A stretch of DNA of 7,591 nucleotides from an uncultured Bacteroidales bacterium (lineage in GTDB: Bacteria > Bacteroidota > Bacteroidia > Bacteroidales > Muribaculaceae), in assembly GCA_900554715.1 (NCBI GenBank), contig USIN01000080.1, positions 1 to 7,591 of the forward strand, in the 5' to 3' direction. Under the pieces are notes generated by a model. That model did not search any database. It had not been told where the DNA came from and saw only the letters and a program-made list of their open reading frames with translations. The translations under genes were made by a program, and so were the position numbers. Position 1 is the stretch's first letter. Every line of letters starts with the position of its first letter. This document shows, piece after piece, positions 1 through 6,946 of the stretch.

Positions 1-594
1 AAGCTCGTCCGTTATATCGACCGCAACATCAAGCCCGGCGGCGAAGGCTCGTGCATAATACCGACCAAGCCGGCTTCGATAATAAAGAATATTTTCGCTA
101 AAGAGGAGAAACTCACACTGACACTGACCTCAAAGAACGCTACCGTCGAGTCAGCCGGATTCACTTTCCGCAGCTGCCTGCTCAACGGTCGTTTCCCCGA
201 CTACAACCGTGTAATTCCCAAGAACAACGCCTACACGCTGACGGTCGACCGCATGACGATGCTCAACGCCGTGCGTCGTGTCGCCGTCTTTGTCGACCCG
301 GCTTTCGCCCTTGAGAAATTCCGCATCACTCCCGAGCGCATACTTCTGAAGACCAACGATTCGAGCAGCTGCACGAGCGCCCGCGAACAGGTGCCTTGCT
401 CGTTTACGGGCACCGAGCTGACCATCGGCTTCAGCGCTCCCTATCTCATCGAGATTCTCAATGTCATCACTACCGACGACGTTGTTGTCGAGCTCTCGGA
501 TCCCGGCCGTCCCGGTGTCTTCCGTCCCGCAGAAGAGAGCGACGGCACCGAGCTTGTGATGCTTCTTATGCCTATGACCGTCGGCGATTTCTAA
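1..594 (+). CDS. dnaN: DNA polymerase III beta subunit (sliding clamp), 3' part
   Basis: This is the C-terminal 197 residues of the ring-shaped clamp that tethers DNA polymerase III and repair enzymes to DNA. The reading frame is open from the first base, so the 5' part lies outside the window; full-length clamps are about 370 residues, so roughly half is present. The visible part covers the end of domain 2 and all of domain 3. It contains the family motif GRFPDYNRVIP at about visible residues 63-73 and the normal C-terminal strand ending LLMPMTVGDF. No frameshift is seen. The stop is followed after 13 bases by an exonuclease gene on the same strand, which suggests co-transcription. The identification rests on motif recognition and on the expected C-terminal ending. 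Confidence 0.93.
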   Translation, partial: KLVRYIDRNIKPGGEGSCIIPTKPASIIKNIFAKEEKLTLTLTSKNATVESAGFTFRSCLLNGRFPDYNRVIPKNNAYTLTVDRMTMLNAVRRVAVFVDPAFALEKFRITPERILLKTNDSSSCTSAREQVPCSFTGTELTIGFSAPYLIEILNVITTDDVVVELSDPGRPGVFRPAEESDGTELVMLLMPMTVGDF

Positions 595-607
595 TCTGTC
601 ATTCTTT

Positions 608-1381
608 ATGAAGCTTAACCTGAAAAGGCCCATCGTTTTCTTTGATCTCGAAACGACGGGTACGAATATAACCAACGACCGTATTGTTGAAATCTCAGTC
701 GTCAAAGTGATGCCCGATGGCTCGGAGATAGTCAAGACACGCCGCATCAACCCCGGCTGTCCCATCCCGGCAGAGGCTACGGCCGTGCATCACATCACCG
801 ACGAGGACGTCAAAAACGAGCCGGAGTTCAGAAAAGTGGCCCGCTCGCTCGCTGACTTCTTCGCAGGCTGTGACATCGCCGGTTTCAATTCAAACCGCTT
901 TGATATCCCGCTGCTCGATCAGGAATTCCAGCGCGCCGGCGTCGACTTCGACTTCAGTAAGGCTCGTTTTGTCGACGTGCAGACAATATTCCACAAAAAG
1001 GAGCAGCGCACGCTCGTCGCCGCCTATAAGTTCTACTGCGGCAAGGACCTGGGCGATGAGGCCCACAGCGCCGCAGGCGACACGATGGCGACTTATGAGG
1101 TGCTCAAGGCCCAGCTCGACCGCTATGAAGACCTGCCCAACGACATCGAGGCTCTCTCGGAATTTTCGTCGCAGAACCGCAACGTCGACTTCATGGGTCG
1201 TCTGATTTATGACGAACAGCACCGCGAAGTCATCAACTTCGGCAAATACAAAGGCCGTCTGGCCGAAGAAGTGCTCAAAAACGATCCCGGCTATTACAGC
1301 TGGATCATGCAAGGCGACTTCACCAAAAACACCAAGGACGCTTTCACGCGCATCAGGCTCCGCCATGCGATGAAGAAATAA
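608..1381 (+). CDS. DnaQ-like 3'-5' exonuclease with ExoX-like C-terminal domain
   Basis: A 257-residue DEDDh-family exonuclease, related to the proofreading epsilon subunit and to exonuclease X. All catalytic residues are visible: D13 and E15 in FFDLETTG (Exo I), D99 in FNSNRFDIPLL (Exo II), and H153 and D158 in HSAAGD (Exo III, HxAxxD). Residues 1-175 form the nuclease fold. After a linker, residues 208-250 (INFGKYKGR onward, with YYSWIMQGDF) resemble the small C-terminal domain found on ExoX-like proteins and DUF3820. The family hydrolyses DNA 3' ends with two metal ions. It lies 13 bases after dnaN, so it may work with the clamp in proofreading or repair; that role is inferred. The ATG at 608 is the first in frame after the dnaN stop. 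It could be the replicative proofreader or an accessory repair nuclease, and the sequence alone does not decide. Confidence 0.9.
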   Translation: MKLNLKRPIVFFDLETTGTNITNDRIVEISVVKVMPDGSEIVKTRRINPGCPIPAEATAVHHITDEDVKNEPEFRKVARSLADFFAGCDIAGFNSNRFDIPLLDQEFQRAGVDFDFSKARFVDVQTIFHKKEQRTLVAAYKFYCGKDLGDEAHSAAGDTMATYEVLKAQLDRYEDLPNDIEALSEFSSQNRNVDFMGRLIYDEQHREVINFGKYKGRLAEEVLKNDPGYYSWIMQGDFTKNTKDAFTRIRLRHAMKK

Positions 1382-1417
1382 GCGCGTGGTCCGTCAAACG
1401 CAATCGACTTCAGTATA

Positions 1418-2623
1418 ATGCTCAAAGGCAAACATATAATCGTAGGTATAACAGGAGGTATCGCCGCTTATAAGACGGCGATACTTGTCCGTCTGCTTGT
1501 CAAAGCCGGTGCCGAGGTACAGGTAGTGATGACGCCCAACGCACGCGAATTTATCACACCCGTGACCCTATCGACTCTCAGCGGCAAGCCTGTCATCAGC
1601 GAATTTTTTACGGCAAACACCGGCGAGTGGCATTCGCATGTCGATCTCGGTCTCTGGGCCGACGTCATGGTCATCGCTCCGGCGACGGCCTCGACGATAG
1701 GCAAGATGGCAAACGGAGTGGCCGACAACATGCTCGTCACGACCTATCTTTCGGCCAAAGCGCCCGTCTTCGTCGCTCCGGCGATGGACCTCGACATGAT
1801 GCGGCATCCGTCGACACGCCGTAACCTCGACCTGTTGCGCAGCTACGGCAACCATATCATAGAGCCTGCCGAAGGCGAGCTTGCCAGCCATCTCTGCGGC
1901 AAGGGCCGTATGGAAGAACCCGAGAACATCGTCAAGGTCCTTGACGCCTTCTTCGAATCGTCGCAGGATCTCGCCGGTAAAAAAATGCTCGTCACGGCCG
2001 GACCTACTTATGAACGCATCGATCCCGTCAGATTCATAGGAAATTACTCGTCAGGCAAGATGGGCTATGCCATAGCCGATGAGGCAGCCTCGCGAGGCGC
2101 CGACGTCACGATAGTCAGCGGCCCCGTCAGCGTTGTTCCTTCGCACCCCGGCGTCAGGGTCGTCAGAGTCGAGTCGGCTCTCGAGATGCTGGCTGAATGT
2201 GAAAAACTGTTCGGTGACACCGATATAGCCGTCATGGCTGCGGCCGTGGCCGACTATCGTCCGGCCGATCCCAAGACCTCGAAAATCAAGCGCGAGAAAG
2301 ACAATGTAGACAGCCTCGCCCTGACGATGAATCCCGATATCGCCGCCACGCTCGGCCGCAGTAAACGCCCCGGTCAGATTACAGTGGGCTTCGCCCTCGA
2401 GACTGACGACGAACACAACAACGCCGACCGCAAGCTCAAGGCCAAAAATTTCGACATGATCGTTATGAATTCGCTGAAAGACAGCGGTGCCGGATTTCAG
2501 ACCGATACCAATAAAATCTCGATTCACTACGCCGACGGCCGACGCCTCGATTACGGTCTTAAGCCAAAAACCGAGGTCGCCTCAGACATCATTGACAACA
2601 TAGCCTGCCTATGCAAAAAATAA
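1418..2623 (+). CDS. coaBC: Bifunctional phosphopantothenoylcysteine decarboxylase / phosphopantothenate-cysteine ligase
   Basis: This cytoplasmic enzyme makes 4'-phosphopantetheine for coenzyme A. Its CoaB half joins cysteine to phosphopantothenate and its CoaC half decarboxylates the product using FMN. At 401 residues it has the usual length. The N-terminal CoaC flavoprotein half (about 1-180) shows GITGGIAAYK at 10-19, the catalytic histidine H74 in HVDL, PAMDLDMM at 121-128 and GKGRMEEP at 161-168. The C-terminal CoaB half (about 190-401) shows TAGPTYERIDPVRFIGNYSS, then AAAVADYRPAD, KIKRE, MNPDIAATLG, VGFALETDD and KNFDMIVMN. Two active-site positions differ from the E. coli enzyme: Asp124 replaces the Asn of PxMN, and Ser157 stands where the catalytic Cys of LACG is expected, with Cys160 three residues on. 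The 3' end overlaps the next gene by 13 bases. Confidence 0.95.
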   Translation: MLKGKHIIVGITGGIAAYKTAILVRLLVKAGAEVQVVMTPNAREFITPVTLSTLSGKPVISEFFTANTGEWHSHVDLGLWADVMVIAPATASTIGKMANGVADNMLVTTYLSAKAPVFVAPAMDLDMMRHPSTRRNLDLLRSYGNHIIEPAEGELASHLCGKGRMEEPENIVKVLDAFFESSQDLAGKKMLVTAGPTYERIDPVRFIGNYSSGKMGYAIADEAASRGADVTIVSGPVSVVPSHPGVRVVRVESALEMLAECEKLFGDTDIAVMAAAVADYRPADPKTSKIKREKDNVDSLALTMNPDIAATLGRSKRPGQITVGFALETDDEHNNADRKLKAKNFDMIVMNSLKDSGAGFQTDTNKISIHYADGRRLDYGLKPKTEVASDIIDNIACLCKK

Positions 2624-3525
2624 AATCGCTCCTCACCTTATTATTTATGTCGGCCGTGGCCTCGTTTGGCGTCGCAGCCCAGGAACTCAACTGCACGGTC
2701 GAGATTAACTCCGAGCAGGTGTCGGGCACCAACAAACAGGTGTTCGAGACTCTCAGCCAGGCCATCAATGACTATATGAACACGACAATCTTCACCAACA
2801 CACAGTTTTCGCCCAACGAAAAGATTGAGTGTAGATTATTCTTCACCATAAAGGAATATAACGATGACAATATGGTCGGAGACCTGCAGGTGCAGTCGAT
2901 ACGCCCGGTCTACAACAGCAGTTACACGACCACTCTCATCAACTTCAAGGATACCAAGATTGAATTCACTTACCGCGAGAACGAGCCTCTTGTTTTCTCG
3001 CAGACGTCAATGGAGAGCCAGCTCACGGCGATTTTGAATTTTTATGCTTATCTCATTCTTGCGGTTGACTTCGATTCGTTCTCGCCCAAAGGCGGCGAGC
3101 CTTATTTCGAGCAGTTGAAAAATATAGTCCAGATGGCTCAGTCGTCAGGCGAGACAGGCTGGAAGGCCTTCGAGGATACCAAAAACCGCAGTGCGGTTCT
3201 GTCGGCGTTTACCGACCCGGCAACCTCGGGCATTCGCGATATGTATTATAATTATCACCGGCGCGGTCTCGACGAGATGGCGCTAAGTCCCGACAAGGGC
3301 CGCGCCCAGATTACGGCCTCGCTCGATGCAATTAAGAAAGTGGCCGAAGTAGCTCCGATGTCTGTCGCCCTGTCGATGTTCAAAGATGCCAAACTCGACG
3401 AGCTTGTAAATGTTTATTCAAAGGCTCCGGCCGACGAGCGTCTGAAGGTATATAATATGTTGCAGCCAATTTATCCGACAGAGCAGCAGCGTCTTGATAA
3501 AATTAAAGAAGGTCAGGAAAAATGA
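2611..3525 (+). CDS. porD: PorD / DUF4835 family exported protein (type IX secretion-associated)
   Basis: A 304-residue protein I recognise as the DUF4835 family, named PorD in Bacteroidetes annotation and associated with the type IX secretion system; its biochemical role is not known to me. The N-terminus is a type I signal peptide: KIK near the start, a hydrophobic core LLTLLFMSAVASFGV, and probable cleavage after VAA at about residue 23, giving a mature protein starting QELNC. A periplasmic or outer-membrane-facing location is therefore likely. Family-typical stretches include QVFETLSQAINDYMN, YRENEPLVFSQTSMESQLTAILNFYAYLILAVD (two pieces of one conserved block, residues about 120-153) and a C-terminal LQPIYPTEQQRLDKIK. 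There are no transmembrane helices apart from the signal peptide. The ATG lies inside the end of coaBC (13-base overlap) and the stop overlaps the recN start (ATGA), so translation is probably coupled on both sides. The coaBC-porD-recN order is, from memory, common in Bacteroidales. Confidence 0.85.
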   Translation: MQKIKSLLTLLFMSAVASFGVAAQELNCTVEINSEQVSGTNKQVFETLSQAINDYMNTTIFTNTQFSPNEKIECRLFFTIKEYNDDNMVGDLQVQSIRPVYNSSYTTTLINFKDTKIEFTYRENEPLVFSQTSMESQLTAILNFYAYLILAVDFDSFSPKGGEPYFEQLKNIVQMAQSSGETGWKAFEDTKNRSAVLSAFTDPATSGIRDMYYNYHRRGLDEMALSPDKGRAQITASLDAIKKVAEVAPMSVALSMFKDAKLDELVNVYSKAPADERLKVYNMLQPIYPTEQQRLDKIKEGQEK

Positions 3526-5192
3526 TCAGATCACTGACAGTCAGCAACTACGCCCTCATCTCAAATATCGAGATCGATTTCTCTCCGGGGCTCGACATCA
3601 TCACCGGCGAGACCGGTGCCGGCAAGTCGATATTGCTCGGCGCTCTGTCGCTGTTGCTCGGCGGCCGCGCCGACACCAAAGTCATCGCCGACACCTCGAA
3701 AAAGTCTGTCATCGAGGCCGTATTCGACGCCTCTGATGTTTCGGGTCTCGACACACTCCTTGCCGACAACGACATTGACGCCGATGCAGACGGCGAGGTG
3801 ATACTGCGCCGCGAGCTTTCGCCATCCGGACGCTCGCGCGCTTTTGTCAATGACACGCCTGTCAATCTGACGGTCTTGCGCGACATAGCCGTGCGTCTCG
3901 TCGACATCCACTCGCAGCATCAGAACATGCTGCTGTCAGACAACAGCTATCAGCTCGCAATCATCGACAGTCTCGCCGACAACCGTCAGCTGCTTGCCGA
4001 ATATCACAAGGCTTATGAGATATATAAAGGCATTCTGCGCGAATATACTGCAACACGCGACATGATACGCCGCAACCGCGACGACGCCGATTTCATCTCA
4101 TATCAGCTCGATGAAATCAAAGCTCTGTCGCTTGTCGCCGGCGAGCAGGAGGCGCTTGAAGAAGAGCGCACCATACTCGAAAACGCCGGGACAATCAACC
4201 GCGACATCGTCGAGGCTCTCGACGCACTCGACGGCGAGGAGAGTGGGGCGCTATCGGCGTTGAGTCGTGCGGCATCAGCCTGTAACGGCCTTGCCGACAA
4301 AAATATAGACGACATATCGCCGTTGGCCGAACGACTCGAATCGGCGCTGATAGAGGTCGGTGACATTGCCCGCACTTTACGCGACTATGAATCGCGCTTC
4401 CGCGACGACCCCGGACGCCTCGAAGCCGTCGAAGACCGACTCGGCTCGATCTATTCTCTCGAGCTGAAGCATCATGTCGACGACAGCGACGCACTCATCG
4501 AGCTTGGTGACATGCTCGCTCACAAACTCGAGGCAATAGAAAACGGCGATGCAGTGCTCGAAGACCTTGAAAACCGCGCAAAAGCGGCCAAACGCGATGC
4601 CATGATGATAGCGCGCACGATATCGGCCGCCCGTCAGACAGCCGCCAGCTCTTTCGCCGCCGCGCTCGAAGAGGAGGCGCGCCCCTTGGGCATGAAGAAC
4701 CTGCGCTGCACCATAGCACTGACGCCGACACGCCTCAGCCCGACCGGCATTGACGCCGTCGAATTTCTCTTTGCCTTCAACAAGAACAGCTCGCCGCTGC
4801 CGGTGCGCGACACAGCCTCGGGCGGTGAGATTTCGCGTCTGATGCTTGTCATCAAGACTATCGTAGGCCGTAAAATGCAGCTGCCCACGATTATATTCGA
4901 TGAGATAGACACAGGCGTTTCAGGCGATATAGCGTCACGCATTGGCATGATGATGAGCCGTATAGCCGAGAACATACAGGTAATCACGATAACTCATCTG
5001 CCGCAGGTGGCCGCCCGCGGCACAAGCCATTACAAGGTATATAAAGAAGACAACGAGACATCGACCGAGACCAAACTGCGTCGTCTTGACGAGGCGGCGC
5101 GTGTCGATGAAATAGCGCTGATGCTCAGCGGTGACAGCACGAACGCTGCCGCCCGCGAGACTGCGCGAGTCCTTCTATCCGCCACAAACTGA
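3522..5192 (+). CDS. recN: DNA repair protein RecN
   Basis: An SMC-like ATPase that gathers DNA ends during double-strand break repair by homologous recombination. At 556 residues it is close to the usual RecN length. The N-terminal head half carries Walker A GETGAGKS at 29-36 and the Q-loop region DIHSQHQ at about 128-134. A central helical stretch, about 155-400, rich in Glu, Leu, Ala and Arg, is the coiled coil. The C-terminal head half carries the ABC signature TASGGEISRLML around S433, Walker B TIIFDEIDTGVSG with D460 and E461, and the switch histidine ITITHLPQVAA at H492. All ATPase motifs are intact, so it should be functional. The start overlaps the porD stop as ATGA and is preceded by AAGG and GGAAAA, which could help re-initiation. 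No LexA-type operator is apparent directly upstream, so expression probably follows the operon. Confidence 0.96.
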   Translation: MIRSLTVSNYALISNIEIDFSPGLDIITGETGAGKSILLGALSLLLGGRADTKVIADTSKKSVIEAVFDASDVSGLDTLLADNDIDADADGEVILRRELSPSGRSRAFVNDTPVNLTVLRDIAVRLVDIHSQHQNMLLSDNSYQLAIIDSLADNRQLLAEYHKAYEIYKGILREYTATRDMIRRNRDDADFISYQLDEIKALSLVAGEQEALEEERTILENAGTINRDIVEALDALDGEESGALSALSRAASACNGLADKNIDDISPLAERLESALIEVGDIARTLRDYESRFRDDPGRLEAVEDRLGSIYSLELKHHVDDSDALIELGDMLAHKLEAIENGDAVLEDLENRAKAAKRDAMMIARTISAARQTAASSFAAALEEEARPLGMKNLRCTIALTPTRLSPTGIDAVEFLFAFNKNSSPLPVRDTASGGEISRLMLVIKTIVGRKMQLPTIIFDEIDTGVSGDIASRIGMMMSRIAENIQVITITHLPQVAARGTSHYKVYKEDNETSTETKLRRLDEAARVDEIALMLSGDSTNAAARETARVLLSATN

Positions 5193-5206
5193 CATAAAAA
5201 ACGACA

Positions 5207-5962
5207 ATGGAAAAAAACGAATATATCTTCGGCCCGCGTGCCGTCATCGAAGCGATAGAATCAGGTAAGGAAGTCGACAAGATTCTCTTAAAAAAAGACT
5301 TCCACGGCGAAAACGCCGAGACCCTATACAAGCTCGCCCGCGAGCTCAATATCCCCGTCCAGCGCGTGCCGGTCGAGCGTCTCAACCGTGTCACACGCCG
5401 CAACCATCAGGGTGTCGTGGCGTTCATATCGGCCGTGACATATCACCGGCTCGACCACGTCGTGCCTGCTCTTTATGAAGACGGCGTCATGCCCTTCCTG
5501 CTTGTGCTCGACGGCATCACCGACGTGAGAAATTTCGGTGCCATCTGCCGTACGGCCGAATGCTGCGGTGTCAATGCGGTTGTCATACCCGAACATGGCA
5601 GCGTCACAGTCGGAGCCGACGCAATCAAGACATCGGCCGGAGCGCTCCATCACCTGCCGGTGTGCCGCGAACGCAATCTTGCCGGTGCTGTCACCTTTCT
5701 CAAAGACAATGGCTATCGCATAGTCGCCGCTTCAGAGAAGGCCGACATCAACTATACCCTTGGCGACTACACCGTGCCTGTCGCCATTGTCATGGGTGCC
5801 GAAGACGTCGGCATATCGCCCGCCGTGCTTGAACTTTGTGATACCCGGGTGTCGATACCGATGTTCGGTCATATCGGTTCGCTCAATGTCGGTGTCGCCG
5901 CCGGCGTGATGATGTATGAAGTCGTGCGTCAGCGTCTTGACGCAAACCTCGAGGTCATCTGA
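5207..5962 (+). CDS. rlmB: 23S rRNA (guanosine-2251 2'-O)-methyltransferase, TrmH/SpoU family
   Basis: A 251-residue SPOUT methyltransferase that probably adds a 2'-O-methyl group to a guanosine of the 23S rRNA P-loop using S-adenosylmethionine. Residues 4-75 (YIFGPRAVIEAI onward to RRNHQGVVAFIS) form the L30e-like RNA-binding domain. The knotted catalytic domain follows. Motif 1 is LDGITDVRNFGAICRTAE with the conserved Asn and Arg, motif 2 is VMGAEDVGIS, and motif 3 is IPMFGHIGSLNVGVAAGV. In motif 3 the common SLNVSVA reads SLNVGVA, a minor change. Length and domain order are normal. The gene starts 14 bases after recN, with an A-rich leader (TAAAAAACGACA) and no Shine-Dalgarno, and appears to be the last gene of the operon. 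Other TrmH-family enzymes with different rRNA or tRNA targets cannot be fully excluded, but the N-terminal domain favours RlmB. Confidence 0.9.
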   Translation: MEKNEYIFGPRAVIEAIESGKEVDKILLKKDFHGENAETLYKLARELNIPVQRVPVERLNRVTRRNHQGVVAFISAVTYHRLDHVVPALYEDGVMPFLLVLDGITDVRNFGAICRTAECCGVNAVVIPEHGSVTVGADAIKTSAGALHHLPVCRERNLAGAVTFLKDNGYRIVAASEKADINYTLGDYTVPVAIVMGAEDVGISPAVLELCDTRVSIPMFGHIGSLNVGVAAGVMMYEVVRQRLDANLEVI

Positions 5963-5968
5963 CAGACA

Positions 5969-6001
5969 GAAAAGAAAAAGAGGTGCTCTCACGAGTACCT
6001 C
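5969..6001 (-). terminator. Rho-independent terminator for the superoxide dismutase gene
   Basis: Read on the - strand, GAGGTACTC (6001-5993) pairs with GAGCACCTC (5988-5980) around the loop GTGA, giving nine pairs with one wobble. The tail TTTTTCTTTTC (5979-5969) follows directly. It starts about 60 bases after the superoxide dismutase stop and lies between the two convergent genes. On the + strand the hairpin is followed by CCCCTTCC rather than a T-run, so termination of the rlmB operon here would be weaker. Confidence 0.7.
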
Positions 6002-6062
6002 CCCTTCCATTCATCACATTATGCTTAAAATTAAAGTGCTGTCATTGCTGTCAGTATGTTTC

Positions 6063-6638
6063 TCAGTATCTGTCGGCTACAATATCCCAGTCGACGATAT
6101 CCCACATTTTTTTGAGATATGACGCGCGCAGGTTCTTGTAGTCAATATAGTATGCGTGTTCCCAGACATCGAATGTCAGAAGGGGTACGAGTCCGTCTTT
6201 GAGCGGGTTCTGAGCGTTTTGCCCTTGTGAGATAAAGAGTTTGCCGTCATCATCGCGTGATAGCCATACCCATCCAGAGCCGAATAACGACGCACCCGCC
6301 TGTTCGAATGTTTCTTTGAATTTATCAAACGATCCGAAGTCGCGGTCGATGGCTCTGCGAAGGTCACCTGTAGGCTCGCGGTTGCCCTCGGGCGAGAACG
6401 TAAAGAAATAGAAGATATGGTTCCATGCCTGTGCGGCGTTGTTGTAGAGCGCGCCATCTGAGTGGCGGATGATTTCTTCGAGGTCCATGTCTTCATATTC
6501 CGTGCCCTTGATAAGCTTGTTGAGATTGTCGATGTAGGCTTTCTCATGCTTGCCGTAATGATAGTCGATAGTCTCGCGGCTGATTACAGGTTCGAGAGCG
6601 TCAGGCTGATAGGGTAGTGTCGGTTGTTCGTATGTCAT
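6063..6638 (-). CDS. sodB: Superoxide dismutase, Fe/Mn family (probably iron type)
   Basis: This 191-residue cytoplasmic enzyme converts superoxide to oxygen and hydrogen peroxide. The four metal ligands are visible: H27 (YHYGKH region), H74 (AQAWNH), and D157 and H161 in DVWEHAYY. Also present are the family blocks LPYQPDALEPVIS, GSGWVWL and the C-terminal WDIVDWDIVADRY. The second-sphere glutamine is Q70 in NNAAQAW, with Ala142 at the alternative position, which is the iron-type arrangement. Thr155, two residues before the Asp ligand, also favours iron over the cambialistic Porphyromonas gingivalis type, which has Gly there. I chose the start MTYEQPTLPYQ at 6638; an in-frame ATG at 6668 would add MKTTLKLYII, which is not typical of the family. 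The gene converges on rlmB and is monocistronic in this window. Confidence 0.95.
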   Translation of the reverse strand: MTYEQPTLPYQPDALEPVISRETIDYHYGKHEKAYIDNLNKLIKGTEYEDMDLEEIIRHSDGALYNNAAQAWNHIFYFFTFSPEGNREPTGDLRRAIDRDFGSFDKFKETFEQAGASLFGSGWVWLSRDDDGKLFISQGQNAQNPLKDGLVPLLTFDVWEHAYYIDYKNLRASYLKKMWDIVDWDIVADRY

Positions 6639-6860
6639 AATAATATAGAGTTTTAATGTTGTTTTCATAGATAAAACGCCGCCGCGTCTTATTGGTTCAG
6701 GACTATAGGCTTTTTAGCATCAGTTAATGTGATATGTTAAAAGCTTTTATCTTAAATAGATATCTTGCAGATATCAAGGTTTAGATATATTGATAGCGTA
6801 AAGAGCATAATCCTTGAGGACAACGATATTATTATATGTTTTATATAAGCTTGTGTAATG
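6639..6860. other. AT-rich spacer upstream of sodB
   Basis: No convincing gene is seen here. The segment must hold the sodB promoter, but I find no good match to the Bacteroidetes TTTG and TAnnTTTG boxes on the - strand. Structures visible are ACGC-CGCC-GCGT (6676-6687) in a short GC-rich patch just upstream of the alternative sodB ATG, a perfect palindrome TAAAAGCTTTTA (6738-6749), and a short hairpin at 6759-6775 listed separately. From about 6690 rightward the composition is clearly more AT-rich than the core genes. Confidence 0.5.
6759..6775. repeat. Orphan short palindrome of the transposase-associated type
   Basis: GATATCT and AGATATC pair perfectly around the loop TGC. The design and loop match the palindrome just after the transposase (GATGTCT-TGC-AGACATC, 7495-7511), differing only by one compensated pair (G-C to A-T). 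It lies about 100 bases outside the left flank module and may be a remnant of another copy. Confidence 0.55.
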
Positions 6861-6881
6861 AAATTGTCTGGAAGACAATTT
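6861..6881. repeat. Outer short palindrome of left flank module
   Basis: AAATTGTCT and AGACAATTT form a perfect nine-pair stem with the loop GGA. It shares the TGTCT-N3-AGACA core with the inner palindrome at 6947-6963. It ends 11 bases before the long REP-like hairpin and marks the visible outer edge of the left module. Confidence 0.65.
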
Positions 6882-6888
6882 ATTTTTC

Positions 6889-6926
6889 GTAGCCGGGTAC
6901 ACCGAAGCGTAGCAAGGTGTGCCCGG
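6889..6926 (+). repeat. Left REP-like hairpin with GTAG foot
   Basis: GTAG (6889-6892) directly precedes a stem of CCGGGTACACC (6893-6903) with GGTGTGCCCGG (6916-6926) around a 12-base loop. The stem is complete except for one T-G wobble at its sixth pair (T6898 with G6921). A GTAG at the foot of a GC-rich hairpin is the signature of enterobacterial REP sequences recognised by RAYT proteins, so a similar role here is inferred by analogy. Confidence 0.7.
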
Positions 6927-6927
6927 A

Positions 6928-6940
6928 AGGATGCCATCCT
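6928..6940. repeat. Small hairpin between the long hairpin and inner palindrome
   Basis: AGGAT and ATCCT pair around the loop GCC. It lies two bases after the long REP-like stem, in a spacer that is similar in length but not in sequence in the right copy. It may be part of the left module or fortuitous. Confidence 0.35.
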
Positions 6941-6946
6941 GCGTCT

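Noticed and set aside
151..765. Long - strand open frame of 204 codons opposite dnaN and the exonuclease
   Set aside because: It spans two well-identified + strand genes and has no recognisable domain. GC-rich codon bias leaves antisense frames open by chance.
890..1366. 158-codon - strand frame opposite the exonuclease gene
   Set aside because: Antisense shadow of a gene with all catalytic motifs intact; no family resemblance.
2051..2527. 158-codon - strand frame opposite the CoaB half of coaBC
   Set aside because: Antisense shadow with no recognisable domain; the + strand motifs are clear throughout.
5916..6122. Small + strand frame running past rlmB, including a start at 6021 with a signal-like hydrophobic stretch
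   Set aside because: Its second half is antisense to the conserved C-terminus of superoxide dismutase and its first half is within rlmB; the hydrophobic stretch is short and no homologue is recognised.
6639..6670. TATCTATG near 6670 on the - strand as a sodB -7 box
   Set aside because: It has a mismatch in the TTTG part and no TTTG at the proper upstream distance; it also overlaps the alternative ATG.
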